Positions 7,767 to 14,860 of a stretch of DNA of 31,985 nucleotides are shown here, piece by piece. The translations under genes were made by a program, and so were the position numbers. The stretch spans positions 1-31,985 of the forward strand of contig JAFSWV010000009.1 of NCBI GenBank assembly GCA_017444325.1, in the 5' to 3' direction. The notes beneath the pieces were generated by a model, which had not been told where the DNA came from, did not search any database, and saw only the letters and a program-made list of their open reading frames with translations. The stretch is from a bacterium. GTDB taxonomy: Bacteria > Auribacterota > UBA3054. Position 1 is the first letter of the stretch; each line of letters begins with the position of its first letter.

Positions 7767-8969
7767 ATGAGAAAAAGCATGTTAGTGGTCGCTTTGGTTG
7801 CTTTGGTAGTCGCGAGCAGCGTGATGGCCGGCTGGAAGACTGAGCAATTCATGGTTGGTTCCGACTCGATCTATTACCAGGTCCACACCAAACTTGGTCA
7901 GGACTTCTTTACCATTGCGAAGTCTGTATCCTCTTATCGCGTTTACATCACTTTTGAAGGCGTAGGCTACGAACAATTCAAAAGTTCTGTCGTGAACTGG
8001 AAAGCCGCTACGAAGCCCGGCAACAACGACGACGGCACCGGAGCCTCTAATAACGCCGGCGCAATGAGCGCTGTGACTTTGACCGACGCTACGATCGGCG
8101 ACGCCAACGGCAATATCTCCTTCGGCGTTTTCCTGGCCGATAAATTCTCTACTGATGGAAGAATTCCCAAGCTCTCGGTGGTCGTAATGCCGAACCCGGC
8201 TTTCAACGCTCACAGCGGCGGCAGCCCCAATGTGACCGTCCAGGCCAACAACTGCGACGTGGCCGGCGTGAAAGTCATCTACGCCCCGCGTCCCGTTGAT
8301 GCCAGCGGATCCCAGCAGGCTCCCTCCGGCCAGGTCGCCGTCAATACCGGCACCATCGACTCCAGCGTCAGTACCTTCTCTGGCCGCAATTACGGCAACG
8401 TCGGCACCATCCATGTGCAGGGCGGACTCTTCGGCAACTGCAGCATCAGAGGCAACGTCGGAACGCTTTTTTCTGAGGGTCGTATCTGCACCATTAAGCC
8501 CGGCGGCTCCAAGCAGAAAGTCATTCAGGGCGGCTCCTTGGGCGGCGTGCTCATTACTGCCGGCGGCAACATTGGGACGATCTCTGCCCGCAACGGTCTC
8601 TTTGGCGCGGGCGGCGATTCTGATAAGAACCGCATAGTCTCCGGCTACGCTGCCACTCCTAAGCTTTACAGCGCGAGCGCCAATGTCGGTCAGATCGTTG
8701 TGAAGCGCGGCTGGGACAAACCCTGCGTGGTGGCCGGCAGTGACGCCACTGCCAAATACAGTTCCACCGCTCCCACTTTTTATAATGGCGGCATCAAGAT
8801 GTTCCGTGTCAACAACAAGGGCGACGGCACATACACTTCTCAGACCGGCGGCGCCTTCACCAGCGCTGTGGCGCCCCGCGTCACTGGCAAAATGAAATCT
8901 TCCGTCTCCGGCAACACCATTTTTGTCCAGAGATGGGGCAAATGTGATCTGAACGATTTTGTGAAGTAA
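7767..8969 (+). CDS. Secreted repeat protein of unknown function (possible beta-solenoid)
   Basis: The product is 400 residues with a clear Sec signal peptide (MRKSMLVVALVALVVASSVM then AGW). Residues ~25-180 form a beta-rich region without a recognised motif. Residues ~205-310 carry loose glycine-rich repeats of the form GNVGTIHVQGGLFGN, GNVGTLFSEG and GNIGTISARNGLFG, spaced ~20-35 residues, which suggests a right-handed beta-helix or solenoid. There is no PEP-CTERM signal, lipobox or C-terminal membrane helix, so it is probably periplasmic or released. GGAGA at 7756-7760 sets the ATG. It stands alone between the tRNA pair and its own terminator. I do not recognise the family and assign no function. 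Confidence 0.85.
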   Translation: MRKSMLVVALVALVVASSVMAGWKTEQFMVGSDSIYYQVHTKLGQDFFTIAKSVSSYRVYITFEGVGYEQFKSSVVNWKAATKPGNNDDGTGASNNAGAMSAVTLTDATIGDANGNISFGVFLADKFSTDGRIPKLSVVVMPNPAFNAHSGGSPNVTVQANNCDVAGVKVIYAPRPVDASGSQQAPSGQVAVNTGTIDSSVSTFSGRNYGNVGTIHVQGGLFGNCSIRGNVGTLFSEGRICTIKPGGSKQKVIQGGSLGGVLITAGGNIGTISARNGLFGAGGDSDKNRIVSGYAATPKLYSASANVGQIVVKRGWDKPCVVAGSDATAKYSSTAPTFYNGGIKMFRVNNKGDGTYTSQTGGAFTSAVAPRVTGKMKSSVSGNTIFVQRWGKCDLNDFVK

Positions 8970-8986
8970 GACACGATTGTATTTTG

Positions 8987-9021
8987 GCTGTTGCCCCGCC
9001 TCAGCGGGGCAACGGCTTTTT
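8987..9021 (+). terminator. Rho-independent terminator
   Basis: A 13-bp stem (8987-8999 with 9004-9016, core GTTGCCCCGC/GCGGGGCAAC, one T.G pair) has a 4-nt loop and is followed by TTTTT (9017-9021). It lies 18 nt after the stop of the secreted repeat protein. Confidence 0.92.
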
Positions 9022-9044
9022 GGTTGTATTAAAGGATGTACTGA

Positions 9045-9776
9045 ATGAAAGAAACGCTGAAAAAACTTGTCGAACTTCAAGGTATCGATAGCGAAAAGCT
9101 GGCCTTGAAGCATAAAAGACAAGAAGTACTCGACAGCTTGGTAGCCGACAAGGAGGAATACAAGTCCTTGGAGCGCCGTGTGGCTGATGAGAAACAGCGT
9201 CAGCAAAACATCAGGGAAGAAGGCCAGCGTCTGATCCGCGAACAGGCCGTTTTGGAAGCTCGCGCCAGCGAATTGAGAAAAAGGCTTGACATTGTAAGGA
9301 ATACCGCTGAAAGCCAGGCGGTGGGGCGTGAGATCGTTGCGAACGAGAATAAGCTCCAGGAGCATTTCGAAAAAGTTGATCGCCAGAATTCCGATCTGGA
9401 AGAAAGCCTACAGAAACTTGCCATGCTTCAATCTCAGTTTTTCGCCAAGAGGGCGGAGCTCGCCGATAAACTTCCCGGGATCAAGTCAACGCTTTCCTCT
9501 ATGGATGAGGAGATTGCAAAAGTCGATGCTAAACGCAAGACTCTTTGCTCCGGTATCCCCACAGTCGTCATGAAGCAGTACACCGATCTTATCAGGACCA
9601 GGGCCCCTTACATGGTTGTGGAAGTTCAGACTACGGACGACGGCGACCATACCTGCTCCGGCTGCAACATAGGCCTGCCGCCTCAGGTGATAGGGGACAT
9701 AATGAAGGGGGATCAGCTGGTCTGCTGCGAGAACTGCGGCCGGATCCTTTATCTGGCTGACAAAGAGGAAAAATAA
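9045..9776 (+). CDS. CdsZ/CT398-like coiled-coil zinc-ribbon protein
   Basis: The product is 243 residues: a long helical coiled coil (~5-170) followed by a C4-type zinc ribbon with CSGC at 204-207 and CCENC at 227-231. This layout is the COG1579/zf-RING_7 family, whose chlamydial member CT398 (CdsZ) has been linked to sigma-54 and secretion components. The cellular role in other bacteria is not settled. The protein has no signal peptide and should be cytoplasmic. AAAGGA at 9031-9035 precedes the ATG. It is monocistronic between two terminators and directly upstream of the RNase P RNA gene. Confidence 0.88.
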   Translation: MKETLKKLVELQGIDSEKLALKHKRQEVLDSLVADKEEYKSLERRVADEKQRQQNIREEGQRLIREQAVLEARASELRKRLDIVRNTAESQAVGREIVANENKLQEHFEKVDRQNSDLEESLQKLAMLQSQFFAKRAELADKLPGIKSTLSSMDEEIAKVDAKRKTLCSGIPTVVMKQYTDLIRTRAPYMVVEVQTTDDGDHTCSGCNIGLPPQVIGDIMKGDQLVCCENCGRILYLADKEEK

Positions 9777-9801
9777 AAAGCGGCCGAGGCCGCTTTTTTT
9801 T
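9776..9801 (+). terminator. Rho-independent terminator of the zinc-ribbon gene
   Basis: GCGGC (9780-9784) and GCCGC (9789-9793) pair around a CGAG loop. Flanking AAAA/TTTT extends the stem, and the T-run reaches 9801. It starts at the last base of the stop codon. Confidence 0.88.
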
Positions 9802-9814
9802 ACTTTAGATTTTT

Positions 9815-10156
9815 GGAGATTCGTCCGGCAGTCGCCCTTCGTTAGAAGGGAGGAAAGTCCGGACTCCTGCATGCGAAACGCCGCGGGAAACCGCGGGACG
9901 CCACAAGCGGACGGATAGCGCCACAGAAAATTACCGCCGGGCGACCGGTAAGGGTGAAAAGGCGGTGTAAGAGACCACCGCCGGTCGCGGCAACGCACCG
10001 GGCATAGGCAAGCCCCGTTTGGAGCAAGATCGTATAGGGTACGCGGAGGCAACTCCGGGAACGCATGTCTTCCCAGTCGTGCCGGGTAGATCGCGTCAGT
10101 TGAATGACTGCCTGAGTCGCAAGACAAAACAGAATCCGGCTTATGGGCGGATCTCC
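9815..10156 (+). ncRNA. rnpB: RNase P RNA (bacterial type A)
   Basis: This is the catalytic RNA that removes 5' leaders from pre-tRNAs. The diagnostic conserved segments are present: GAGGAAAGTCCGGACTCC (from ~9849), ACAGAAAATTACCGCC, GGTAAGGGTGAAA, and the 3' ACAGAATCCGGCTTA that closes P4. Helix P1 is visible: GGAGATTCGTCC (9815-9826) pairs with GGGCGGATCTCC (10145-10156) over 12 bp with two G.U pairs. The resulting length is ~342 nt. A run of seven T (10157-10163) follows P1 and probably terminates the transcript. Exact mature ends are estimated. Confidence 0.95.
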
Positions 10157-10166
10157 TTTTTTAATT

Positions 10167-11123
10167 ATGCCAATGAGAATCAAAACAATATTCTTCCTGC
10201 TCATCTGCGCGGGCGCACTCGCGGCGGCCGATTACAATGAAAAAGCAGGGGAGGCTTTTAATTCCGGCTTGTCCTGCGTAAGAAGCAACGATTTCCGTTC
10301 AGCCCTGCGCTTTTTCAGGCAGGCGACGCAGTACGACGCTTCTTTCGCGGCGGCATATCTCAACATTGCAGCCTGTCACGAGCGCTTGGGAGAATTTGAC
10401 AAAGCCAGGCCGTTTTATGAAAAGGCCCTGAAGATCGAGAGCGACAACGCCAATTTTGCCTTTATTTATTCCGGCGCTCTCATGCGTCATGGAAAGGTTT
10501 TGGAAGGCAAGAAATATCTCGAGAACGCGGTTTACGCCGATCCCTCCAACCCCAATTATGTTTACGAACTTGGCGTGACTTATCTATGCCTTACCCAGAA
10601 AGTCGAGGCTGCCAAATGTTTCAGGGCTGCCGTGGATGTGTCCACAAACTACAGCGCAGCCTGGTTTAGGCTGGGAGCGCTGGAACTCGAGGACGGAAAA
10701 ACAAACGAGGCTCTGAGGCTTCTGGAAAAGGTCGAGCTCGACTGCGACCTGGCTCCGCAGGCTTACCTTCTCAAGAGCAGGCTGAGAAAAAAACTGGGGG
10801 ACCTCGAAAGGGCTGAGAGCGACGTCAGGATGGCTCTCAAATTGTCGAAGGGTTATGAGGAAGCTTACCTCACGCTGGCGCAAATTTTGCGCGCGAGAAA
10901 AAAGTTCCGCGAGGCTTGCGAAATGCTTGAGCGCGTGGAGCTGAAATCGAGCCGCAGCAACTGGGCTGCGCTCTTAGGGAAACTTTACGAGGAATGGGGT
11001 GACGAACGGCTTGCCGCCGGAGAAGAGGGAACGGCCAGGACTCTTTACCAGCAAGGGCTGCGCTTCCTTCCGGAAGACCCTTCATTACTCGCCAAAAGCG
11101 CGGTGCAAAACGGCTCAAAGTGA
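10167..11123 (+). CDS. Exported TPR-repeat protein
   Basis: The product is ~318 residues with a signal peptide (MPMRIKTIFFLLICAGALAA) followed by ~8 tetratricopeptide repeats spanning almost the whole mature chain. Clear examples are FRSALRFFRQATQYDASFAA, EFDKARPFYEKALKIESDNA and VEAAKCFRAAVDVSTNYSAA. It is a periplasmic scaffold by inference. The start is uncertain: ATG at 10167 or 10173 both give a good signal peptide, but neither has a proper Shine-Dalgarno sequence, and RNase P RNA ends only 10 nt upstream. It precedes the secretin operon by 155 nt but has no shared promoter visible, so a link to that system is only suggested by position. Confidence 0.85.
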   Translation: MPMRIKTIFFLLICAGALAAADYNEKAGEAFNSGLSCVRSNDFRSALRFFRQATQYDASFAAAYLNIAACHERLGEFDKARPFYEKALKIESDNANFAFIYSGALMRHGKVLEGKKYLENAVYADPSNPNYVYELGVTYLCLTQKVEAAKCFRAAVDVSTNYSAAWFRLGALELEDGKTNEALRLLEKVELDCDLAPQAYLLKSRLRKKLGDLERAESDVRMALKLSKGYEEAYLTLAQILRARKKFREACEMLERVELKSSRSNWAALLGKLYEEWGDERLAAGEEGTARTLYQQGLRFLPEDPSLLAKSAVQNGSK

Positions 11124-11149
11124 GGCCTTTCCTTCGCTTTGCCTCTCCC

Positions 11150-11178
11150 TTGACAATAAAAGACGATTCAAGTAGAAT
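11150..11178 (+). promoter_or_regulatory. Sigma-70 promoter of the PilM/secretin operon
   Basis: A consensus -35 TTGACA (11150-11155) and a -10 TAGAAT (11173-11178) are separated by exactly 17 nt. Transcription from ~11185 gives a ~95-nt leader containing a CCCGG-GAGA-CCGGG hairpin (11241-11254). AAGGA (11269-11273) precedes the GTG start. Confidence 0.85.
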
Positions 11179-11278
11179 ATTCTCAAGTTTTATATGGCGG
11201 ATTCTAATCCTTTTCGCCGTGTGAATTCGTACTAACCCTTCCCGGGAGACCGGGGCTAACTCAAAACGAAGGAAAACC

Positions 11279-12955
11279 GTGGCAGACAAAAAGGTTGTAA
11301 GTATTGACCTGGGTCGCGAAGTAGTGAAATTCGCGTTCGCGCAGGTCAGTAAAGGCAGCGCCAAGCTTACAGGTTGCCAGAGCGTGACTCTTGAGATCGC
11401 TCATGACGCCGACGACAGCACTTGGCGTTCCGCTGTTTTGGAAGTGCTCAAGCAGCAGAAAGCTGCTGGTTCTCTGGACAAAAAATCCGAAATATACGTT
11501 ACTCTTCCCAGCGCTCAGGTCCTTACCAGGGCCCTGAAAGTTCCCACTGCGGAACTGCAGACTCAGGTCGTTGAAGAAGCCAAGAAAAATCTGCCTCTGC
11601 CCATTGAGGAAGCCGAGTGGGGCTACAACGTCGTCGGCGAAGCCGGTGACCAGACCCACGTCTCGCTTTTGGCCGTGAAGACCACCGTTGTTGAAGATAT
11701 CAACACGATCTTTGAGGAAGCCGGTCTTTCCCTCGCCGGCGCCACCAGCGGCGCCCTGAATCTGGCGAACCTCCTTATCGCCGAAGGCAAAGGCAATGTG
11801 GAAACTCCCACGGCTGTTCTTAGCATCGGCGCTTCTTCCGCGAACCTCGTTATTGCCGAGGGAACGAAAGTCTGGATGCGCGCTCTGCCTGTTTTCGGTT
11901 CAACGCTCGTTTCCGCTTTGACTGCCGGCGGCGCCTCTTTTGACGAAGCCCGCAAGACTCTTCTCGAGCAAGTCGATCTTGGCAACGCTGAATCTGACAG
12001 CAGCAAAGCCGTTGGCCAGGCTCTCTCCCGTCTTGTGATGGAGATAACCCGTTCGATCGTCAACTACCGCACGAGCCTTTCCGGCGAGAAGCCGACGCGC
12101 CTCCTTCTTACGGGCGGTTACGCCAAGATCAAAGGCCTCGACGCTTATCTTCAGGACAAGCTTAAAACCGACACCGCTTATCTCGAAGCCTTCTCTTCCT
12201 TCGAAGGCGAGAGCGGAGATTCCTTCGCTTTTGCGGAAGCTCTGGGCGCCCTGGTCGCCGTTTCCGGCAGCAGCCCCTATAGCGTCAACCTTGTTCCGGC
12301 CAATCTTCAGTGGCAGCGTTCCTTCGACGGCAAGAAGCCCCTTATCATCGCCGCTGTCGCTTTGCTGGCGGTGCTTTTCGGCGCTCTCTTCTTCCTGAAT
12401 CAGAGCAAGATCGGCAAAGAGGCCGAACAGGCCGAAACAGCCCAGCAGACGCTTGAGGAAGCCCAGAAATATGACAAGGCCATCAAGCAGGTCCAGAAAG
12501 ACATCCAGACCCAGTTGGCGGAGAACGAAGTTTACGGCCGCCTCCTCTGGGAAAGAGATGCTTACGTTTACACCATTTCTCAGCTTGCTTCCAAGATGCC
12601 GACCAACATGTGGCTCTACGGCGTCAGGAGCTACACTCTCGGCGATATCTCTGAAGAGACGGCTCTCTCCAGCAACGCCAGCGACGTGCTTGTCATCAAC
12701 AACGACGAAGATGCCAAGACGCTTGTCAGGATCGGCATTGACTGCGGTTACTACGGCAACTGGGCCGAAGCTATGGGCGACATCCAGAAGCTCGTGGCCG
12801 AGACCGTCGGCAACGCCGGATTCAAAGTCGGCCGCGATCTTCCCTGGCTCAAATACACCGAACTGCAGATGGTCGTCGACCTTGACTGGAACAACAATGA
12901 CAAGGACGACTTCTCCGAGTATAAAGAAAAATTCAGCCTCAAATCCGGCCGTTAA
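11279..12955 (+). CDS. PilM-PilN fusion protein (pilus/secretion alignment complex)
   Basis: This 558-residue protein joins two partners of the type IV pilus alignment complex. Residues ~1-325 are PilM, an actin-like ATP-binding cytoplasmic protein: VVSIDLGREVVKFAFAQ (phosphate-1), VLSIGASSANLVIAEG (phosphate-2) and LLLTGGYAKIKGL (adenosine motif). At ~331 the chain reads SPYSVNLVPANLQWQ, equivalent to the PilN N-terminal peptide (INLLP-like) that normally docks into PilM. A membrane helix (~355-373), a coiled coil (~380-425) and a periplasmic ferredoxin-like domain follow. PilM and PilN are usually separate genes. The GTG start at 11279 is chosen because AAGGA lies 5 nt upstream and the frame begins with the actin-like beta strand. 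First gene of a five-gene operon. Confidence 0.88.
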   Translation: MADKKVVSIDLGREVVKFAFAQVSKGSAKLTGCQSVTLEIAHDADDSTWRSAVLEVLKQQKAAGSLDKKSEIYVTLPSAQVLTRALKVPTAELQTQVVEEAKKNLPLPIEEAEWGYNVVGEAGDQTHVSLLAVKTTVVEDINTIFEEAGLSLAGATSGALNLANLLIAEGKGNVETPTAVLSIGASSANLVIAEGTKVWMRALPVFGSTLVSALTAGGASFDEARKTLLEQVDLGNAESDSSKAVGQALSRLVMEITRSIVNYRTSLSGEKPTRLLLTGGYAKIKGLDAYLQDKLKTDTAYLEAFSSFEGESGDSFAFAEALGALVAVSGSSPYSVNLVPANLQWQRSFDGKKPLIIAAVALLAVLFGALFFLNQSKIGKEAEQAETAQQTLEEAQKYDKAIKQVQKDIQTQLAENEVYGRLLWERDAYVYTISQLASKMPTNMWLYGVRSYTLGDISEETALSSNASDVLVINNDEDAKTLVRIGIDCGYYGNWAEAMGDIQKLVAETVGNAGFKVGRDLPWLKYTELQMVVDLDWNNNDKDDFSEYKEKFSLKSGR

Positions 12956-12975
12956 CAGATGTCAAGGATAGAGCA

Positions 12976-13815
12976 ATGAAATTTGATTTACAGAAAAACA
13001 AATTGTTCCTCGTAACTCTGGGCATCGTGATCGTCATCGTAGTGGTGGCTCTCGTGCTCTGGCGCGGATCGGTCAACAAACTGAACGAAGCCTCCGCCGA
13101 TTTTGAAACCGCCAACAGCGATTACGAAACGCTGTGCAAGAACTACAACGGCGCTCCCTGCGAGGCCCTTCAGAAAGCTTACGAGGCCGACCTCGAAGCC
13201 CTGAAGAAGCAGGCTGTGGATTTTGTCGAAGCTGTCAAGGTCAACGATCTGACGATCCTCGATCCCTCGAACTTCAAGATCGAACTGCGCAAATATGACA
13301 ACCAGATAAAAGAAGAGCGTGAAAAACGCAACATAAACATTTATCCCGGCGAGGGCTTCTCTGAATTCTTGGGCGATGTGGTCGCCAAAGAAGCCGACAT
13401 GCCGAAGCTCTCCGCTCAGTTCCAGATCGTGAAAGACGTCCTTGGCGTGCTCCTTGACAACGACGTCCTGGAAGTGGTCACCATAGAAAGGAATGTGGGC
13501 GATCAGTCGAACGATTATGACGACGAAGAGGAAGAATCTTTCGGCGGCGCCGCCGCCAAGAAAGAAACCGAACTCGCCAAATACGAAGGCATTCCGGTCT
13601 CTTTCCAGTTCGCTATTCGCCCTGACAAGATCTACAGCGTGCTTTCGCAGCTGCGCGACAAACCCTTCTTCTATATAGTAAGAAGCATTAGAACCGATCT
13701 CCAGCCCGAACCCGTTGGAACGATCGAGGACCCCTCCGATATCTTGGAGCGCGTTACGGTCGACATGACTGTGGAAATGATAAAGATCAACAAGCCCGCT
13801 GAGGCCGCTAAATAA
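12976..13815 (+). CDS. PilO/Amuc_1100-like inner-membrane pilus assembly protein
   Basis: This is a 279-residue bitopic protein: short basic cytoplasmic N-terminus, one membrane helix (LFLVTLGIVIVIVVVALVLW, ~11-30), coiled coil (~35-80), then a periplasmic alpha/beta domain ending IPVSFQFAIRPDKIYSVLSQ near 215-235. This layout fits PilO, which pairs with PilN in the alignment complex. An acidic linker (NDYDDEEEESFGG) lies near 175-190. By order and architecture it corresponds to Akkermansia Amuc_1100, encoded between the PilM-like Amuc_1101 and Amuc_1099; that is from memory and sequence identity was not tested. AAGGA precedes the ATG, and the gene begins 20 nt after the PilM-PilN fusion. Confidence 0.72.
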   Translation: MKFDLQKNKLFLVTLGIVIVIVVVALVLWRGSVNKLNEASADFETANSDYETLCKNYNGAPCEALQKAYEADLEALKKQAVDFVEAVKVNDLTILDPSNFKIELRKYDNQIKEEREKRNINIYPGEGFSEFLGDVVAKEADMPKLSAQFQIVKDVLGVLLDNDVLEVVTIERNVGDQSNDYDDEEEESFGGAAAKKETELAKYEGIPVSFQFAIRPDKIYSVLSQLRDKPFFYIVRSIRTDLQPEPVGTIEDPSDILERVTVDMTVEMIKINKPAEAAK

Positions 13816-13835
13816 ATCAAGAGGATTGGTAGACA

Positions 13836-14819
13836 ATGAAAGCTTTAAATGAACATTGGGAAAAATTGCTTTTCGTAGTGATCCTTCTGATCGTTTTGGT
13901 AGTGGTAGGCAAGGCCTTCACAAGCCAGAACGACATTGACAGTTTTGAAGCCCGCGGCGAAGCCAAGGATGTCAAGGAAAGCGCTTTGGTCGGTATTCCC
14001 GGCCTGGTCGAGATCGTCAAGGCCTCCGCTCCCGCTTTGGCGAGGAACGTTTTCACCCACGACTGGCTCCAGAGAAGCACTGCCAACCAGGCTGCTTTGA
14101 CGAGAAAGTGGGGGATAACCTGCGATGAGACCGGTCAGATGATCACTTATCGTCCCGACGCTGACAACGACGGCATGCCCAACGAATGGGAACAGAAGTA
14201 TGGCCTGGATTGGACGAATCCCGCCGATGCGGAAGAAGACCCCGATAAGGACACCTTCACGAACCTCAAGGAATACCAGCTCTCGCAGGAGCTCGGAATC
14301 GAAGTCAATCCCAAGGATCCTACGAGCCCGAATGTTGTGGCCCAGGATTGGCGCATCGGCAAGATCTACCATCCTGAACGTGACCTGCAGCTCGGCATGT
14401 TCACCAAAGGCTCTTCTTTGAAATTCAAATATAAAGGAAAGATCCTCCCGGCCACCGAACTCGCCGCCACCCAGGTCGAACCCGAAGAAGGCAAGATCTA
14501 CTATATAGAGAAAGTGGAAGAGGTCAATGAGACCGACAAGAAAGGCAAAGAGAAATTCGTCGATTATAAAGTTACGCTGAAAGACGGCGATACCGGCGAG
14601 GTCTTCTTCTGCACCAAGAAAGACAAGAGCTTGGAATCTTTCGGCATCGTCGAGTTCGTCAGCAAGGATGACGCCAACAAGAAAGCTGTTTGCAAAGTCG
14701 GCGATGAAATAAGCCTTCCCATGATCCAGAAGGACGGGAAAGTGACCGTAATAGACGTTGAAAACAAGACTGTCACCGTCAATGCCAACGACATTGACTA
14801 CACAGTGACCGCTGAATAA
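13836..14819 (+). CDS. Membrane-anchored protein with calcium-binding loop (possible PilP-position component)
   Basis: The product is 327 residues. One N-terminal membrane helix (LLFVVILLIVLVVVGKAF, ~11-28) anchors a periplasmic portion. Residues ~107-150 contain PDADNDGMPNEWEQKYGLDW and then DAEEDPDKDTFTNLKEY, the D.D.DG..E/D spacing of thrombospondin-type-3/dockerin-like calcium loops found in many planctomycete and verrucomicrobial secreted proteins. The rest (~165-327) is beta-rich with SH3-like or barrel-like strands and no recognised motif. It sits between the PilO-like gene and the secretin, the place where PilP normally bridges inner-membrane components and the secretin; that role is inference. 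It matches Amuc_1099 by position. GAGGA at 13820-13824 precedes the start. Confidence 0.75.
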   Translation: MKALNEHWEKLLFVVILLIVLVVVGKAFTSQNDIDSFEARGEAKDVKESALVGIPGLVEIVKASAPALARNVFTHDWLQRSTANQAALTRKWGITCDETGQMITYRPDADNDGMPNEWEQKYGLDWTNPADAEEDPDKDTFTNLKEYQLSQELGIEVNPKDPTSPNVVAQDWRIGKIYHPERDLQLGMFTKGSSLKFKYKGKILPATELAATQVEPEEGKIYYIEKVEEVNETDKKGKEKFVDYKVTLKDGDTGEVFFCTKKDKSLESFGIVEFVSKDDANKKAVCKVGDEISLPMIQKDGKVTVIDVENKTVTVNANDIDYTVTAE

Positions 14820-14860
14820 AATAAATAATCAAGATATAACAACTGATGGAGTTAACGAGC

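Noticed and set aside
7782..9365. 527-codon open frame on the minus strand
   Set aside because: It covers the secreted repeat protein, its terminator and the start of the zinc-ribbon gene, lacks recognisable domains or a ribosome-binding site, and is the mirror of plus-strand codon bias.
11122..11145. GAGGC/GCCTC hairpin after the TPR gene as a terminator
   Set aside because: A 5-bp stem with a 14-nt loop and no T-run; too weak to call.
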